From Pseudomonadota bacterium (GTDB taxonomy: Bacteria > Pseudomonadota > Alphaproteobacteria > Acetobacterales > Acetobacteraceae), in assembly GCA_021808055.1 (NCBI GenBank), contig JAKBCH010000008.1, positions 1 to 57,549 on the forward strand: a DNA stretch of 57,549 nt, in the 5' to 3' direction. Below are positions 1 through 7,562 of this stretch, piece by piece. The position numbers were made by a program, and so were the translations under genes. The notes under the pieces are model-generated. The model saw only the letters and a program-made list of their open reading frames with translations. It did no database searches and had not been told where the DNA came from. Every line of letters begins with the position of its first letter. The stretch's first letter is position 1.

Positions 1-84
1 TGGCAACACCGCCGCTTCGGGCTCGTGCCCGGAGACGAGACAGAGTTCATCCCGCTGCCGGGGACCAAACCGGCGGGCGCATAA
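1..84 (+). CDS. 3' end of an unidentified gene (partial)
   Basis: An open frame enters from the left edge and ends at TAA 82-84, giving 27 residues. The stop overlaps the start of a good Shine-Dalgarno (AAGGAGAG) serving the next gene, so the two genes are probably co-transcribed. The tail (RRFGLVPGDETEFIPLPG) is not one I recognise, and too little is visible to assign a family. Confidence 0.5.
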   Translation, partial: WQHRRFGLVPGDETEFIPLPGTKPAGA

Positions 85-94
85 GGAGAGAGGC

Positions 95-538
95 ATGAGC
101 GAGAGCGTAACCGTTACCGTCACCCGGCAGGAAGATTTCCGGTTCCTCGTGGAATTCGGGCCGCAATACGCCACGATGATCGCGGATGAACCCATGCCCA
201 TCGGGGTCGATTCCGGCCCGTCGCCGCAGCATCTGCTGGCGGCCTCCGTCGCCAATTGCCTCTGCGCCAGCCTCACTTTCGCCTGCCGGAAATACCATGA
301 GGACCCCGGCGAGTTCTCCGCCACGGTCACCTGCGAGATCGGCCGCAATGAGAAGAAGCGGTTGCGGGTTACCCTGCTCGATGTCCGCATTACCCTCAAC
401 GGCTCACCAGAAGCGGTGCCGCATCTGGCCCGCGCGCTGGAGAGTTTCGAAGATTTCTGCACCGTGACCGAAAGCGTGCGCCAAGGCATTCAGGTGAATG
501 TGAGCGTGTTCGGGCCGGATGGCGCAAAACTGCACTAA
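95..538 (+). CDS. OsmC family protein
   Basis: 147 aa, the usual size for OsmC/Ohr-like proteins, which reduce organic hydroperoxides with a cysteine pair or, in other subfamilies, have unknown roles. The start ATG follows the Shine-Dalgarno AAGGAGAGAGG. The first conserved block has NCLCASLTFACRK (around residues 55-67), on the helix that carries the peroxidatic Cys. The second block, DFCTVTESVRQGI (around 121-133), carries the partner Cys and the typical C-terminal sheet. No signal peptide is visible, so it is cytoplasmic. It follows the partial upstream gene by 10 bases. The subfamily (true peroxidase or YhfA-like) cannot be settled by eye. Confidence 0.85.
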   Translation: MSESVTVTVTRQEDFRFLVEFGPQYATMIADEPMPIGVDSGPSPQHLLAASVANCLCASLTFACRKYHEDPGEFSATVTCEIGRNEKKRLRVTLLDVRITLNGSPEAVPHLARALESFEDFCTVTESVRQGIQVNVSVFGPDGAKLH

Positions 539-602
539 CCTAAAGTCATCGCGCTCACCGGCTTTGAATTCCCTGGCGGGCAGGCTAAACAACCGCCAGC
601 AT

Positions 603-676
603 GTCTCCGTAGCTCAGCAGGATAGAGCACCAGATTCCTAATCTGGGGGCCGTGGGTTCGAATCCCGCCGGGGACA
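603..676 (+). tRNA. tRNA-Arg(CCT)
   Basis: Full cloverleaf. Acceptor GTCTCCG (603-609) pairs with CGGGGAC (669-675) with one G-T pair, and the discriminator is A676. The D arm contains AGCTCAGCAGGATAGAGC, the anticodon stem CCAGA/TCTGG encloses loop TTCCTAA (anticodon CCT), and the T arm contains GGTTCGAATCC. CCA is not encoded. Confidence 0.96.
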
Positions 677-704
677 TACCCCTTTTCCCGGACATCATTT
701 TACC

Positions 705-2705
705 ATGCGGATTTTCGCCCAGCGCCTGTTCGATGGTGAAGGTTTCACCGGCCCCGCCACGGTGGAGATAGCGGGCGGGCGGATCGTTTCCGTTCAGCCC
801 GGCGAGGTTGCGGCGGATATACGCCTTGCCCATGGCGTGCTGGGGCCGGGGTTGATCGATCTGCATAATAATGGCGCGTTTGGGGTGGATTGCGCCACCG
901 CCACGCCGGAAGGCTGGGATTGTTTTGTTGAGGGGCTTGCCGCGCGTGGCGTAACCTCAGTGCTGCCCACCATCATCACCGCACCGCTGGCTGATATTGC
1001 CAGCGCCGCCGCGCGGTTAAAGGCGGCCATGGCGTGCCATCCGGGCTTGTTGGGGCTGCATCTGGAAGGGCCGTTCCTAACCCCCAAAAAACGCGGCGCG
1101 CACCGGGCGAATTGGCTGCGCCTGCCGGATGATGCCGCACTGGATGAGCTGCTGGGCGGCCCGGTGGCAGAAGTGCTGCGCCTTATCACCCTGGCCCCGG
1201 AGCTGCCGCACGCTTTGGCGGCCATTACCCGGCTTGCCCGCTCAGATATCACCGTTTCGCTCGGCCATACGGCGGCGGATGCGGCGCAAATGCGGGCCGG
1301 GGCCGATGCCGGGGCGCGGCTGGTCACGCATCTCTTCAACGCGCAATCCCCGCTTGGGCACCGCGCCCCCGGCGCGCCGGGCGTGGCGCTGACTGATCCG
1401 CGGCTTGCCCCCTGCATCATCGTGGATGGGGTGCATGTGGACCCTGCCATTGTGCAGATGGCCTTCGCCGCCTGCCCGCGCGCCATCGCGGTAACGGATT
1501 CCATCGCCCTTGCCGGGCTGGAGGTGGGTGCCACGCTGGAATTTGGCGGTGCCACCGCCATTCTGGGGCCAGATGGCGTGGGGCACAGGGCGGATGGCAC
1601 CATCGCCGGAGCGGCCATTACACTAGATGAAGGGCTGCGGCGAATGATCTCCTTCGGCATTCCGCCGGAAATTGCCCTTGCCGCCGCCACCTCCCGCCCC
1701 GCCACCGCCTTGGGGTTGGATGCCGGGCGCATTGCCCCCGGTGCTTTGGCGGATCTGGTCTGGTGGTCTGATGATTTCCACGCCTTGCAGGTGTGGCGGG
1801 CGGGCGTTGCTTCCCCTGCGGCCAAACCGCGCGGCACCGAGGCACCGCGTTTGGAACTTATGGATTTGGAGGAGCGCGGCACGGAAGACATTGTGCGGCT
1901 GTTCCTGGGCCAGGAAGCATCCGCCTTGCGCGCGCTGAATGCCGCCTCCCCTGCCCTTGCCCTGCTGGTTGATGCCGTAGCTTCGCGGCTGCAAGCGGGC
2001 GGGCGGTTGTTTTATGCCGGGGCGGGCACATCCGGCCGACTGGGCTTTCTGGATGCGGTTGAATGTCGCCCCACTTTCGGCGTGGAGCCGGGCTTGATCA
2101 TCCCGCTGCTGGCGGGCGGGCCAGAAGCATTCATTAAAGCCGCCGAAGGTGCCGAGGATAACGAAGACGCCGCGCGTACCGCCCTGGAAGAGCACGGCTT
2201 TAACGCAGGCGATGCGCTGGTGGGCATCGCCGCCTCTGGCTCCACGCCCTTCACCCTGGCGGCCTTGCGCCATGCGGCGGGGTTGGGCGGGCTCACCGGC
2301 GCCATCGTGAATAATGCGGGCAGCGCGATAGCCAAGGCCGCCGACATCGCGGTAGAGATACTCTCCGGCCCGGAGATCATCGCCGGGTCCACCCGGCTTT
2401 CTTCAGGCACCACCGAAAAAATCGCGCTCAATATCTTGTCCTCAGCGGTGATGATCCGCCTCGGCAAAACCTATGGCCCTTTCATGGTGGATATGCGCGC
2501 CAGCAACGCCAAGCTGCGCCGCCGCGCCGTGGCGATGGTGATGGCGTTAACGGATGTTGATGCAACACAGGCAAGCCTTGAACTGGAGGCTTGCGAAATG
2601 CATGTTAAGCTGGCTGTGCTGGCCATAAAGCTTGGGGCTCCGCCGGAAACGGCGCGGGAAAAGCTGGCGGCTTCGGGCGGATCGTTGCGGCGGGCTTTAA
2701 TTTAG
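705..2705 (+). CDS. fused GlcNAc-6-phosphate deacetylase / MurNAc-6-phosphate etherase (NagA-MurQ)
   Basis: One uninterrupted 666-aa frame holds two complete enzymes of peptidoglycan sugar recycling. Residues 1 to about 367 are NagA: metal ligand Glu121 in HLEGP, His188 in LGHT, His209 in THLFNA and catalytic Asp265 in AVTDS. Residues about 383-666 are MurQ: SIS sugar-phosphate motif GAGTSGR (439-445), Glu453 in DAVEC and catalytic Glu484 in GAEDN. The linker of about 15 residues (368-382) is rich in Ala and Pro. MurQ turns MurNAc-6-P into GlcNAc-6-P plus lactate; NagA then makes GlcN-6-P, so the product of one half is the substrate of the other. NagA is usually about 380 aa and MurQ about 300 aa, so neither half is truncated. 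All catalytic residues checked are present. A likely GlcNAc/sugar kinase lies at 5642. No phosphotransferase (murP) or anmK is in the window. Confidence 0.95.
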   Translation: MRIFAQRLFDGEGFTGPATVEIAGGRIVSVQPGEVAADIRLAHGVLGPGLIDLHNNGAFGVDCATATPEGWDCFVEGLAARGVTSVLPTIITAPLADIASAAARLKAAMACHPGLLGLHLEGPFLTPKKRGAHRANWLRLPDDAALDELLGGPVAEVLRLITLAPELPHALAAITRLARSDITVSLGHTAADAAQMRAGADAGARLVTHLFNAQSPLGHRAPGAPGVALTDPRLAPCIIVDGVHVDPAIVQMAFAACPRAIAVTDSIALAGLEVGATLEFGGATAILGPDGVGHRADGTIAGAAITLDEGLRRMISFGIPPEIALAAATSRPATALGLDAGRIAPGALADLVWWSDDFHALQVWRAGVASPAAKPRGTEAPRLELMDLEERGTEDIVRLFLGQEASALRALNAASPALALLVDAVASRLQAGGRLFYAGAGTSGRLGFLDAVECRPTFGVEPGLIIPLLAGGPEAFIKAAEGAEDNEDAARTALEEHGFNAGDALVGIAASGSTPFTLAALRHAAGLGGLTGAIVNNAGSAIAKAADIAVEILSGPEIIAGSTRLSSGTTEKIALNILSSAVMIRLGKTYGPFMVDMRASNAKLRRRAVAMVMALTDVDATQASLELEACEMHVKLAVLAIKLGAPPETAREKLAASGGSLRRALI

Positions 2706-2715
2706 AGGCCAGAAT

Positions 2716-3219
2716 ATGATGGGTTTGGCGCGGAAGGCGGACGATTTTATCATCGACCAGGTGCTGCAACCGGGCGTGGACCGGGCCGAGTGGTGGCTGG
2801 GGCTGAGGATGTTCACTCTGGCGCGTATTTGCGCCGGGGCTGGCGCGCTGGCCGGGCTGGTCTGGATAAAGCTGTTCGACCGCGCTTATTCCTCGGATTT
2901 TTTTGAGGACATGCTGTGCCTCGGCATTATGGCCGGTGCTGCCTATGTGCAGATAAACACCCAGCAGGCACGCGGTGCGCGGCGTGCGAACACGGCACCC
3001 GCCGTGCGGCTTACGGGGCTGCTTTGGCGCACGCTCTGGCTGCTGGATTTGGTGCTGTTCGTCACGCAATGGCCGCTGCAGGGGCATACGCAGCTTATCT
3101 GGAACTTCGCCTGGACCCTGTTGCTGGTGCTGCCTTACTGGCTGATTTGTTGCCACGAGGCGCCGCCACGGGAATATCGCCGCGAATTGCTGCGCTACGC
3201 TACCATTCCCGTGCGTTAA
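2716..3219 (+). CDS. hypothetical membrane protein
   Basis: 167 aa, starting 10 bases after the NagA-MurQ stop and probably co-transcribed with it. Hydrophobic segments lie near residues 35-54, 65-78, 100-120 and 128-145, suggesting three or four membrane spans with an Arg-rich cytoplasmic loop (ARGARRAN, about 84-91). The tail is charged. No family motif is recognised. It is convergent with ispA; only 6 bases separate the two stops. Confidence 0.7.
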   Translation: MMGLARKADDFIIDQVLQPGVDRAEWWLGLRMFTLARICAGAGALAGLVWIKLFDRAYSSDFFEDMLCLGIMAGAAYVQINTQQARGARRANTAPAVRLTGLLWRTLWLLDLVLFVTQWPLQGHTQLIWNFAWTLLLVLPYWLICCHEAPPREYRRELLRYATIPVR

Positions 3220-3225
3220 CCTGAC

Positions 3226-4137
3226 TCAGCTTTTGCGGGAGACGGTGAACTGCGCCAGAGCCTGCAGCAGCGCCGCGCGATCGTCAAAAATATCCAGATG
3301 GCCCGCCGCCTGTTCCGCCAGCATCTTCGCCTGGGCGCGGGCGCGTTCCAACCCCAGAATGCGCACCATCGTGGCCTTACCCGCGGCGGCATCCTTGCCA
3401 GCACTTTTGCCCATCTCTTCGGCGGTCGCGGTTTCGTCCAGCACGTCGTCATAAATCTGGAAGGCGGCACCAAGGTCTCGCCCATAAGCCATGATGGCAT
3501 GGCGCTGCGGGGCCGGGGCACGGCCCAGAATCGCCCCCGCCTCAGCCGCGTATTGAATCAGCCGCCCGGTTTTGAGCGCCTGCAACCGCGTGATCTCCGG
3601 GCCGGTGAGGTCTTTACCCTCTGATTCCATGTCGATCATCTGCCCGCCGACCATGCCGCGCATACCCGAAGCCCCAGCCAGCGCCAGTACCAGCTCAATA
3701 CGGGCTTCGGGGTCAGCATGGGTGTCTTCCTCAGCCAGAACCTCGAAAGCGCGGGTTTGCAGCGCATCGCCCGCCAAAATGGCGGTGGCCTCATCAAACT
3801 TCCGGTGGCAGCTTGGCTGGCCACGGCGCAGATCGTCATCATCCATCGACGGTAAATCGTCATGCACCAGCGAATAAGCGTGCAGCATTTCAACCGAAGC
3901 CGCCGCGCGCACAGCACAGGTGCGGTTGACGGAGAACAACTTCGCCACCTCGATCACCAGAAACGCGCGCATCCGCTTGCCGCCATTCAGCACGGCATAG
4001 CGCATCGCCTCCACCAGCTTGGCCTCAGCACCCATCGGCACCGGCAACAGCGCCTCCAACTGTGCCTCCACCAGCCGGGAGGTTTCAGCCAGCGCCTGGG
4101 CCAGCGCATCCGGTTTGTTCACCACAGCAAGCGCCAT
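3226..4137 (-). CDS. ispA: polyprenyl synthetase (farnesyl/geranyl diphosphate synthase, IspA type)
   Basis: 303 aa. Makes farnesyl diphosphate from IPP and DMAPP for quinones, undecaprenyl carrier, hopanoids and heme O. The first aspartate-rich motif DDLPSMD (93-99, within VHDDLPSMDDDD) has the two-residue insertion typical of bacterial FPPS. The second is YDDVLDE. GGKRMR (52-57) is the substrate-binding block. The frame is open further upstream, but ATG 4137 is preferred because it lies just past the xseB stop (4140-4142) and begins the normal N-terminus. The order xseB-ispA, with dxs often next, is standard in proteobacteria; dxs is not present here. Confidence 0.95.
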   Translation of the reverse strand: MALAVVNKPDALAQALAETSRLVEAQLEALLPVPMGAEAKLVEAMRYAVLNGGKRMRAFLVIEVAKLFSVNRTCAVRAAASVEMLHAYSLVHDDLPSMDDDDLRRGQPSCHRKFDEATAILAGDALQTRAFEVLAEEDTHADPEARIELVLALAGASGMRGMVGGQMIDMESEGKDLTGPEITRLQALKTGRLIQYAAEAGAILGRAPAPQRHAIMAYGRDLGAAFQIYDDVLDETATAEEMGKSAGKDAAAGKATMVRILGLERARAQAKMLAEQAAGHLDIFDDRAALLQALAQFTVSRKS

Positions 4138-4139
4138 GT

Positions 4140-4376
4140 TTATTCCCCATCCTTCAGGGTGAGCGAACCATTTGTCCGCGCCACAATCGCCTGCACCCGC
4201 GCCTCGGCATGGGCAAGCTTCTCCTCGCAATGCTTCTTCAGGGCCGCACCACGCTCATAGGCCGTAATCGCGTCCTCAAGTTTTTGCTGGCCGGACTCGA
4301 GCCCGCGCACGATGGTTTCAAGTGCCGCCAATGCTTCCTCAAAAGACATCGCAGCGATATCGGAATTATTTGTCAT
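4140..4376 (-). CDS. xseB: exodeoxyribonuclease VII small subunit
   Basis: 78 aa, the family's usual length. Diagnostic features are FEEALAALETIVRGLESG followed by a second helix with LEDAITAYERG and LKKHCEEKL. It binds several-fold to XseA to form the single-strand exonuclease; xseA is not in this window. Its stop is 2 bases from the ispA start, so translation is probably coupled. Confidence 0.95.
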   Translation of the reverse strand: MTNNSDIAAMSFEEALAALETIVRGLESGQQKLEDAITAYERGAALKKHCEEKLAHAEARVQAIVARTNGSLTLKDGE

Positions 4377-4421
4377 GACGGCTCCCTATCCGCGCGCGGC
4401 TCGAATCGCAACCATGGCGGC

Positions 4422-5345
4422 TCACAGCCGCATCAAGCCCCGCACATGCGCCGCACAGCTTTGGGCAAGGGCTTCGAGGTTATACCCGCCTTCGAGCACG
4501 GAAACGACTCGCCCCGGGCAGCATTCATCCGCCACCGCCAGCAATTCCTGCGTCAGCCAGGTGTAATCCGGCGCCTGCAATTGCAATTGCGCCAGCGGGT
4601 CGGCAGCGTGGGCATCAAACCCAGCGGAGATGATGAGAAGCTCCGGCGCGAAGGCCCGCAGATCCGGCAGAATGCCTTCCCGCCAGGCTTCCCGAAACTC
4701 CTTGCTGCCGGCACCCGGCGGCAGCGGCATGTTGAAGATATTGCCTACCCCGGTTTCAGATTTCCGGCCTGTGCCGGGAAAGCACGGGGACTGGTGCGAT
4801 GAGGCGTACATCACCGATGCATCCTGGTAGAAAATTTCCTGCGTGCCATTGCCGTGATGCACATCGAAATCCACAATCGCGACGCGCTTCAGCCCCCATT
4901 TGTCGCGGGCGTGGCGGGCGGCCACGGCAACATTGTTGAAAAAGCAGAAGCCCATCGCGCGGTCTGTTTCCGCATGGTGGCCGGGCGGGCGCATGGCCAC
5001 GAAGGCGGCCTCGGCCTTGCCCTGCATCACCGCATCCACCGCCGCCACGGCCCCGCCAGCGCCGCGCAGCACGGTTTCCAGCGTGCCGGGGCTGAAGATG
5101 GTGTCGCCATCAATCGCGATCATCCGGTCTTGCGGCAGGGCAAAAATCGCGTCCACGAACGCTGCGTCATGCGCGGCGATAAGCTGCGCGCGCGTGGCCA
5201 TTGGCGCTTCCTCACGCAGCAGCGGGGCGAATTCAGGCGCTTCCAGCGCGCGCAGAACATAGCGCAGCCGGTCCGCGCATTCAGGGTGGTGCGCGCCTGT
5301 GTCGTGCTCCAGGGCAACCAGATGGGTAAAAACTGCGACGCTCAT
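4422..5345 (-). CDS. histone deacetylase family (zinc deacylase / acetylpolyamine amidohydrolase-like)
   Basis: 307 aa. The zinc-dependent deacetylase core is intact: tandem catalytic histidines in RPPGHHA (H123, H124), zinc ligands in DFDVHHGNGTQ (D161, H163) and in GFDAH, and EGGYN near the end, which carries the GGY loop. Bacterial members act on acetylated small molecules (acetylpolyamines, acetoin-related substrates) or on acetyl-lysine, and the substrate cannot be told from sequence. The start codon overlaps the stop of the upstream TusA-like gene (ATGA), so the two are translationally coupled. An ornithine decarboxylase is in the window but 15 kb away. Confidence 0.93.
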   Translation of the reverse strand: MSVAVFTHLVALEHDTGAHHPECADRLRYVLRALEAPEFAPLLREEAPMATRAQLIAAHDAAFVDAIFALPQDRMIAIDGDTIFSPGTLETVLRGAGGAVAAVDAVMQGKAEAAFVAMRPPGHHAETDRAMGFCFFNNVAVAARHARDKWGLKRVAIVDFDVHHGNGTQEIFYQDASVMYASSHQSPCFPGTGRKSETGVGNIFNMPLPPGAGSKEFREAWREGILPDLRAFAPELLIISAGFDAHAADPLAQLQLQAPDYTWLTQELLAVADECCPGRVVSVLEGGYNLEALAQSCAAHVRGLMRL

Positions 5346-5578
5346 TTATCTACTCGCTGGCATTTGATGGAAAAACTGAACACGCCCTTGCTCTCGCTGG
5401 TGGCGATAAGGGCATGGCCGGTGGTGTGGCAGAATTCTCTTATGTCGGCCAGCGCCGCCGGGTCTGTCGCCAGAATCCGCAGCTTCTCGCCCGGCCCCAG
5501 CCCCCGCAGCGCCCGCGCCGCGCGCAGCACGGGGATAGGCGATTTCTGGTATTGCGCGTCGATAAGGCATTCGCTCAT
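5342..5578 (-). CDS. TusA/SirA-like protein with Ser replacing the catalytic Cys
   Basis: 78 aa from ATG 5578 (MSECLID); four in-frame codons upstream are unlikely to be used. The fold signature of TusA sulfur carriers is clear: a short strand, the loop Lys-Ser-Pro-Ile-Pro-Val-Leu, a long helix (RAARAL), then ATDPAALADIREFC and the final strand FSFSIKC. In TusA the loop reads Cys-Pro-x-Pro and its Cys carries the persulfide. Here that codon is TCG (Ser). Other cysteines are present (C4, in REFC and in SIKC), but none is at the usual site. It overlaps the deacetylase gene by 4 bases and diverges from the ROK kinase. Confidence 0.8.
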   Translation of the reverse strand: MSECLIDAQYQKSPIPVLRAARALRGLGPGEKLRILATDPAALADIREFCHTTGHALIATSESKGVFSFSIKCQRVDK

Positions 5579-5641
5579 GCCCCGAAACATGCGCTTTCAT
5601 CCGGGCTTGAGCAAGCCAGCGTTCCAGGCCAGAACCCAGGC

Positions 5642-6535
5642 ATGGCACATCGTATCGGCATCGATTTGGGCGGCACCAAGACCGAGATCATGGTTCTGGG
5701 CGAAGATGGCACGGCCCTGCTGCGCCGCCGCCGCGCCACCCCCGCGGGCTATGAGGCAGCTTTACGCAACATAGCGGAGATGGTGGGGCAGGCCGAGCAG
5801 GAAACCGGAGTTGCTAGCGTGGGGGTGGGTATTCCCGGCTGTATTTCCCCCGCCACCGGGCTGGTGAAAAACGCCAATTCCAACGCCCTGAACGGCCATG
5901 CATTCGACCGTGATCTGGCCACCTTGCTGGGCCGGCCGGTGCGCGTGGCCAATGACGCGAACTGCTTTGCGCTCTCCGAAGCCGTGGACGGCGCCGCCGC
6001 AGGCTGCCCTGTGGTGTTTGGCGTGATTCTGGGCACTGGCACCGGGGCGGGGATTGTGGTGAACGGCAAGATTCTGGAAGGCCGCCACCGGCTGGCGGGT
6101 GAGTTTGGCCACACGCCGTTGCCCTGGCCAGGGCCGGACGAACTGCCGCTACGCCGATGCTGGTGCGGGCAGGCAGGTTGCCTGGAACTCTATCTCGCCG
6201 GGCCCGCTTTGGCCCGCGATTGCGACGGGCCAGATGCCGCGGATGCCAGTGCCCTGCCCGCCCGTGCCGCGGCTGGCGATGCGGCGGCACAGGCGGCGCT
6301 GAACCGCCATGCAGACAGATTGGCCAGAGCGCTGGCATCCATCACCAATCTGCTGGACCCGGATTGCATCGTGCTCGGCGGCGGGGTTTCCAACATGGCG
6401 CATCTTTATGAACAGCTGCCCGGCCTGATGCGGCCTTATGTGTTCTCAGACCAGGTGGCGCCGAATATCGTGAAGGCGAAGCACGGAGACAGTTCGGGCG
6501 TACGCGGAGCGGCTTGGTTATGGCCGGCCAGATGA
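5642..6535 (+). CDS. ROK family sugar kinase (N-acetylglucosamine/fructo/glucokinase type)
   Basis: 297 aa, the normal length for ROK kinases, which phosphorylate sugars with ATP in the cytoplasm. The ATP-binding motif GIDLGGTKTE is at 6-15, catalytic Asp105 in VANDAN, the second phosphate loop GTGTGAG at 131-137, EFGH at 154-157, and the ROK zinc motif CWCGQAGCLE at 173-182. ATG 5642 is chosen because it starts directly at the ATP-binding motif; the frame is open upstream without a matching domain. With NagA-MurQ 3 kb away and on the same strand, GlcNAc kinase (NagK) is an attractive guess, but sequence alone does not fix the sugar. Confidence 0.92.
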   Translation: MAHRIGIDLGGTKTEIMVLGEDGTALLRRRRATPAGYEAALRNIAEMVGQAEQETGVASVGVGIPGCISPATGLVKNANSNALNGHAFDRDLATLLGRPVRVANDANCFALSEAVDGAAAGCPVVFGVILGTGTGAGIVVNGKILEGRHRLAGEFGHTPLPWPGPDELPLRRCWCGQAGCLELYLAGPALARDCDGPDAADASALPARAAAGDAAAQAALNRHADRLARALASITNLLDPDCIVLGGGVSNMAHLYEQLPGLMRPYVFSDQVAPNIVKAKHGDSSGVRGAAWLWPAR

Positions 6536-6539
6536 GAGC

Positions 6540-7562
6540 CTAATCCGCCGCGGCTTTTCTCTCCGCCGCAATGGTTTCAGCCTTGCGCATAAGCCGCAGG
6601 AAATTGCCGCCCCAGATTTTGGAAATGTCTTCCCGCCCATAGCCCCGCTTTGCCAGCGCGGCGGTGAGGTTCGGGGTTTGCGCCGCGTTCATGTAGCCGC
6701 GCACGCCGCCGCCGCCATCGAAATCCGTGCCAATGCCGACATGGTTGATCCCCATGCGTTTCACCGCGTAGTCTACATGGTCCACAATGTCTTCCACGGT
6801 GAGGTCGCTCGCCCGCGCCTTGGGCCGCAGGAAATTGGAAACAATGGTGATCTGCGCCAGCCCGCCTGTGGCGGCCAGAATTTCCAGCTGCTCGTCATCC
6901 AGATTGCGTTTATGGTCGCATAAAGTTTTCATGCAGCTATGCGTGGCCACCACCGGCGTGCGCGAAAGCCTTGCCGCCTGCATCATGGTTTTTTTGGAGG
7001 CGTGAGAGACATCCACCAGCACGCCGAGCTCGTTCATCCGCGCCACCACATCCTGCCCGAAATCAGAGAGCCCGCCATATTCCTCCGCCTCGTCCCCCAG
7101 CATGGGCAGAGCGATGGCGGCATCCGCGATTTCGTTATGGCCGTTATGGGTGAGGGTCATGTAGCGGATGCCCTGGCCCGCGAACTCGTCCAGCAGCGCC
7201 ATGTTTTTGCCGATGGCGTAGCCGTTTTCAATCACCGGAATAATGCCCGGCTTGCCCGCCGCGAAGGCCGCCTCCACCGCCGCAGCACTTAAGACCAACA
7301 TGCCGCCAGCCTCACCTTCGGCCATGGCGGTGATGGAACCCAGCATCGCCCGGGCGCGGGATGTTGCCGCCTCATGCCCGGCCTCATCACGCATTCCTTG
7401 CGGGATGTAGGCCGCGAAGCACACGGCACTCACCCTGCCGCGCCGCAGCTTCGGCAGATCCACACAGCGCGGGCCATCCTCAAACGGGCTGGGGCCTTCG
7501 GGCCAAGGAATATCCACATGCGTGTCGATGACCATCAGGCCATGATGTTGGTCGTTTGTCAT
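6540..7562 (-). CDS. dipeptidase, peptidase family M19
   Basis: 340 aa from ATG 7562 (MTNDQ); ATG 7571 is an alternative adding three residues. M19 (renal dipeptidase-like) zinc enzymes cleave dipeptides, including ones with a D-residue. Binuclear-site motifs are IDTHVD at the N-terminus, the bridging Glu in VIENGYA, the His motifs VDVSHAS and ATHSC, and the Asp in GIGTDFDG. No signal peptide is seen, so it is likely cytoplasmic. The 5' end lies inside the last 83 bases of mutY on the same strand. Its stop is 5 bases from the convergent kinase stop. A role in recycling wall peptides is possible but unproven. Confidence 0.9.
   Translation of the reverse strand: MTNDQHHGLMVIDTHVDIPWPEGPSPFEDGPRCVDLPKLRRGRVSAVCFAAYIPQGMRDEAGHEAATSRARAMLGSITAMAEGEAGGMLVLSAAAVEAAFAAGKPGIIPVIENGYAIGKNMALLDEFAGQGIRYMTLTHNGHNEIADAAIALPMLGDEAEEYGGLSDFGQDVVARMNELGVLVDVSHASKKTMMQAARLSRTPVVATHSCMKTLCDHKRNLDDEQLEILAATGGLAQITIVSNFLRPKARASDLTVEDIVDHVDYAVKRMGINHVGIGTDFDGGGGVRGYMNAAQTPNLTAALAKRGYGREDISKIWGGNFLRLMRKAETIAAERKAAAD

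Noticed and set aside
794..1891. 365-codon minus-strand frame opposite NagA-MurQ
   Set aside because: No recognisable domain, Ser/Ala/Pro composition typical of antisense GC-rich frames, and no ribosome-binding site.
4137..4230. Longer ispA start with an extra 31 residues
   Set aside because: The extension is xseB sequence in another frame and has no match to prenyl synthases; ATG 4137 fits the family start.
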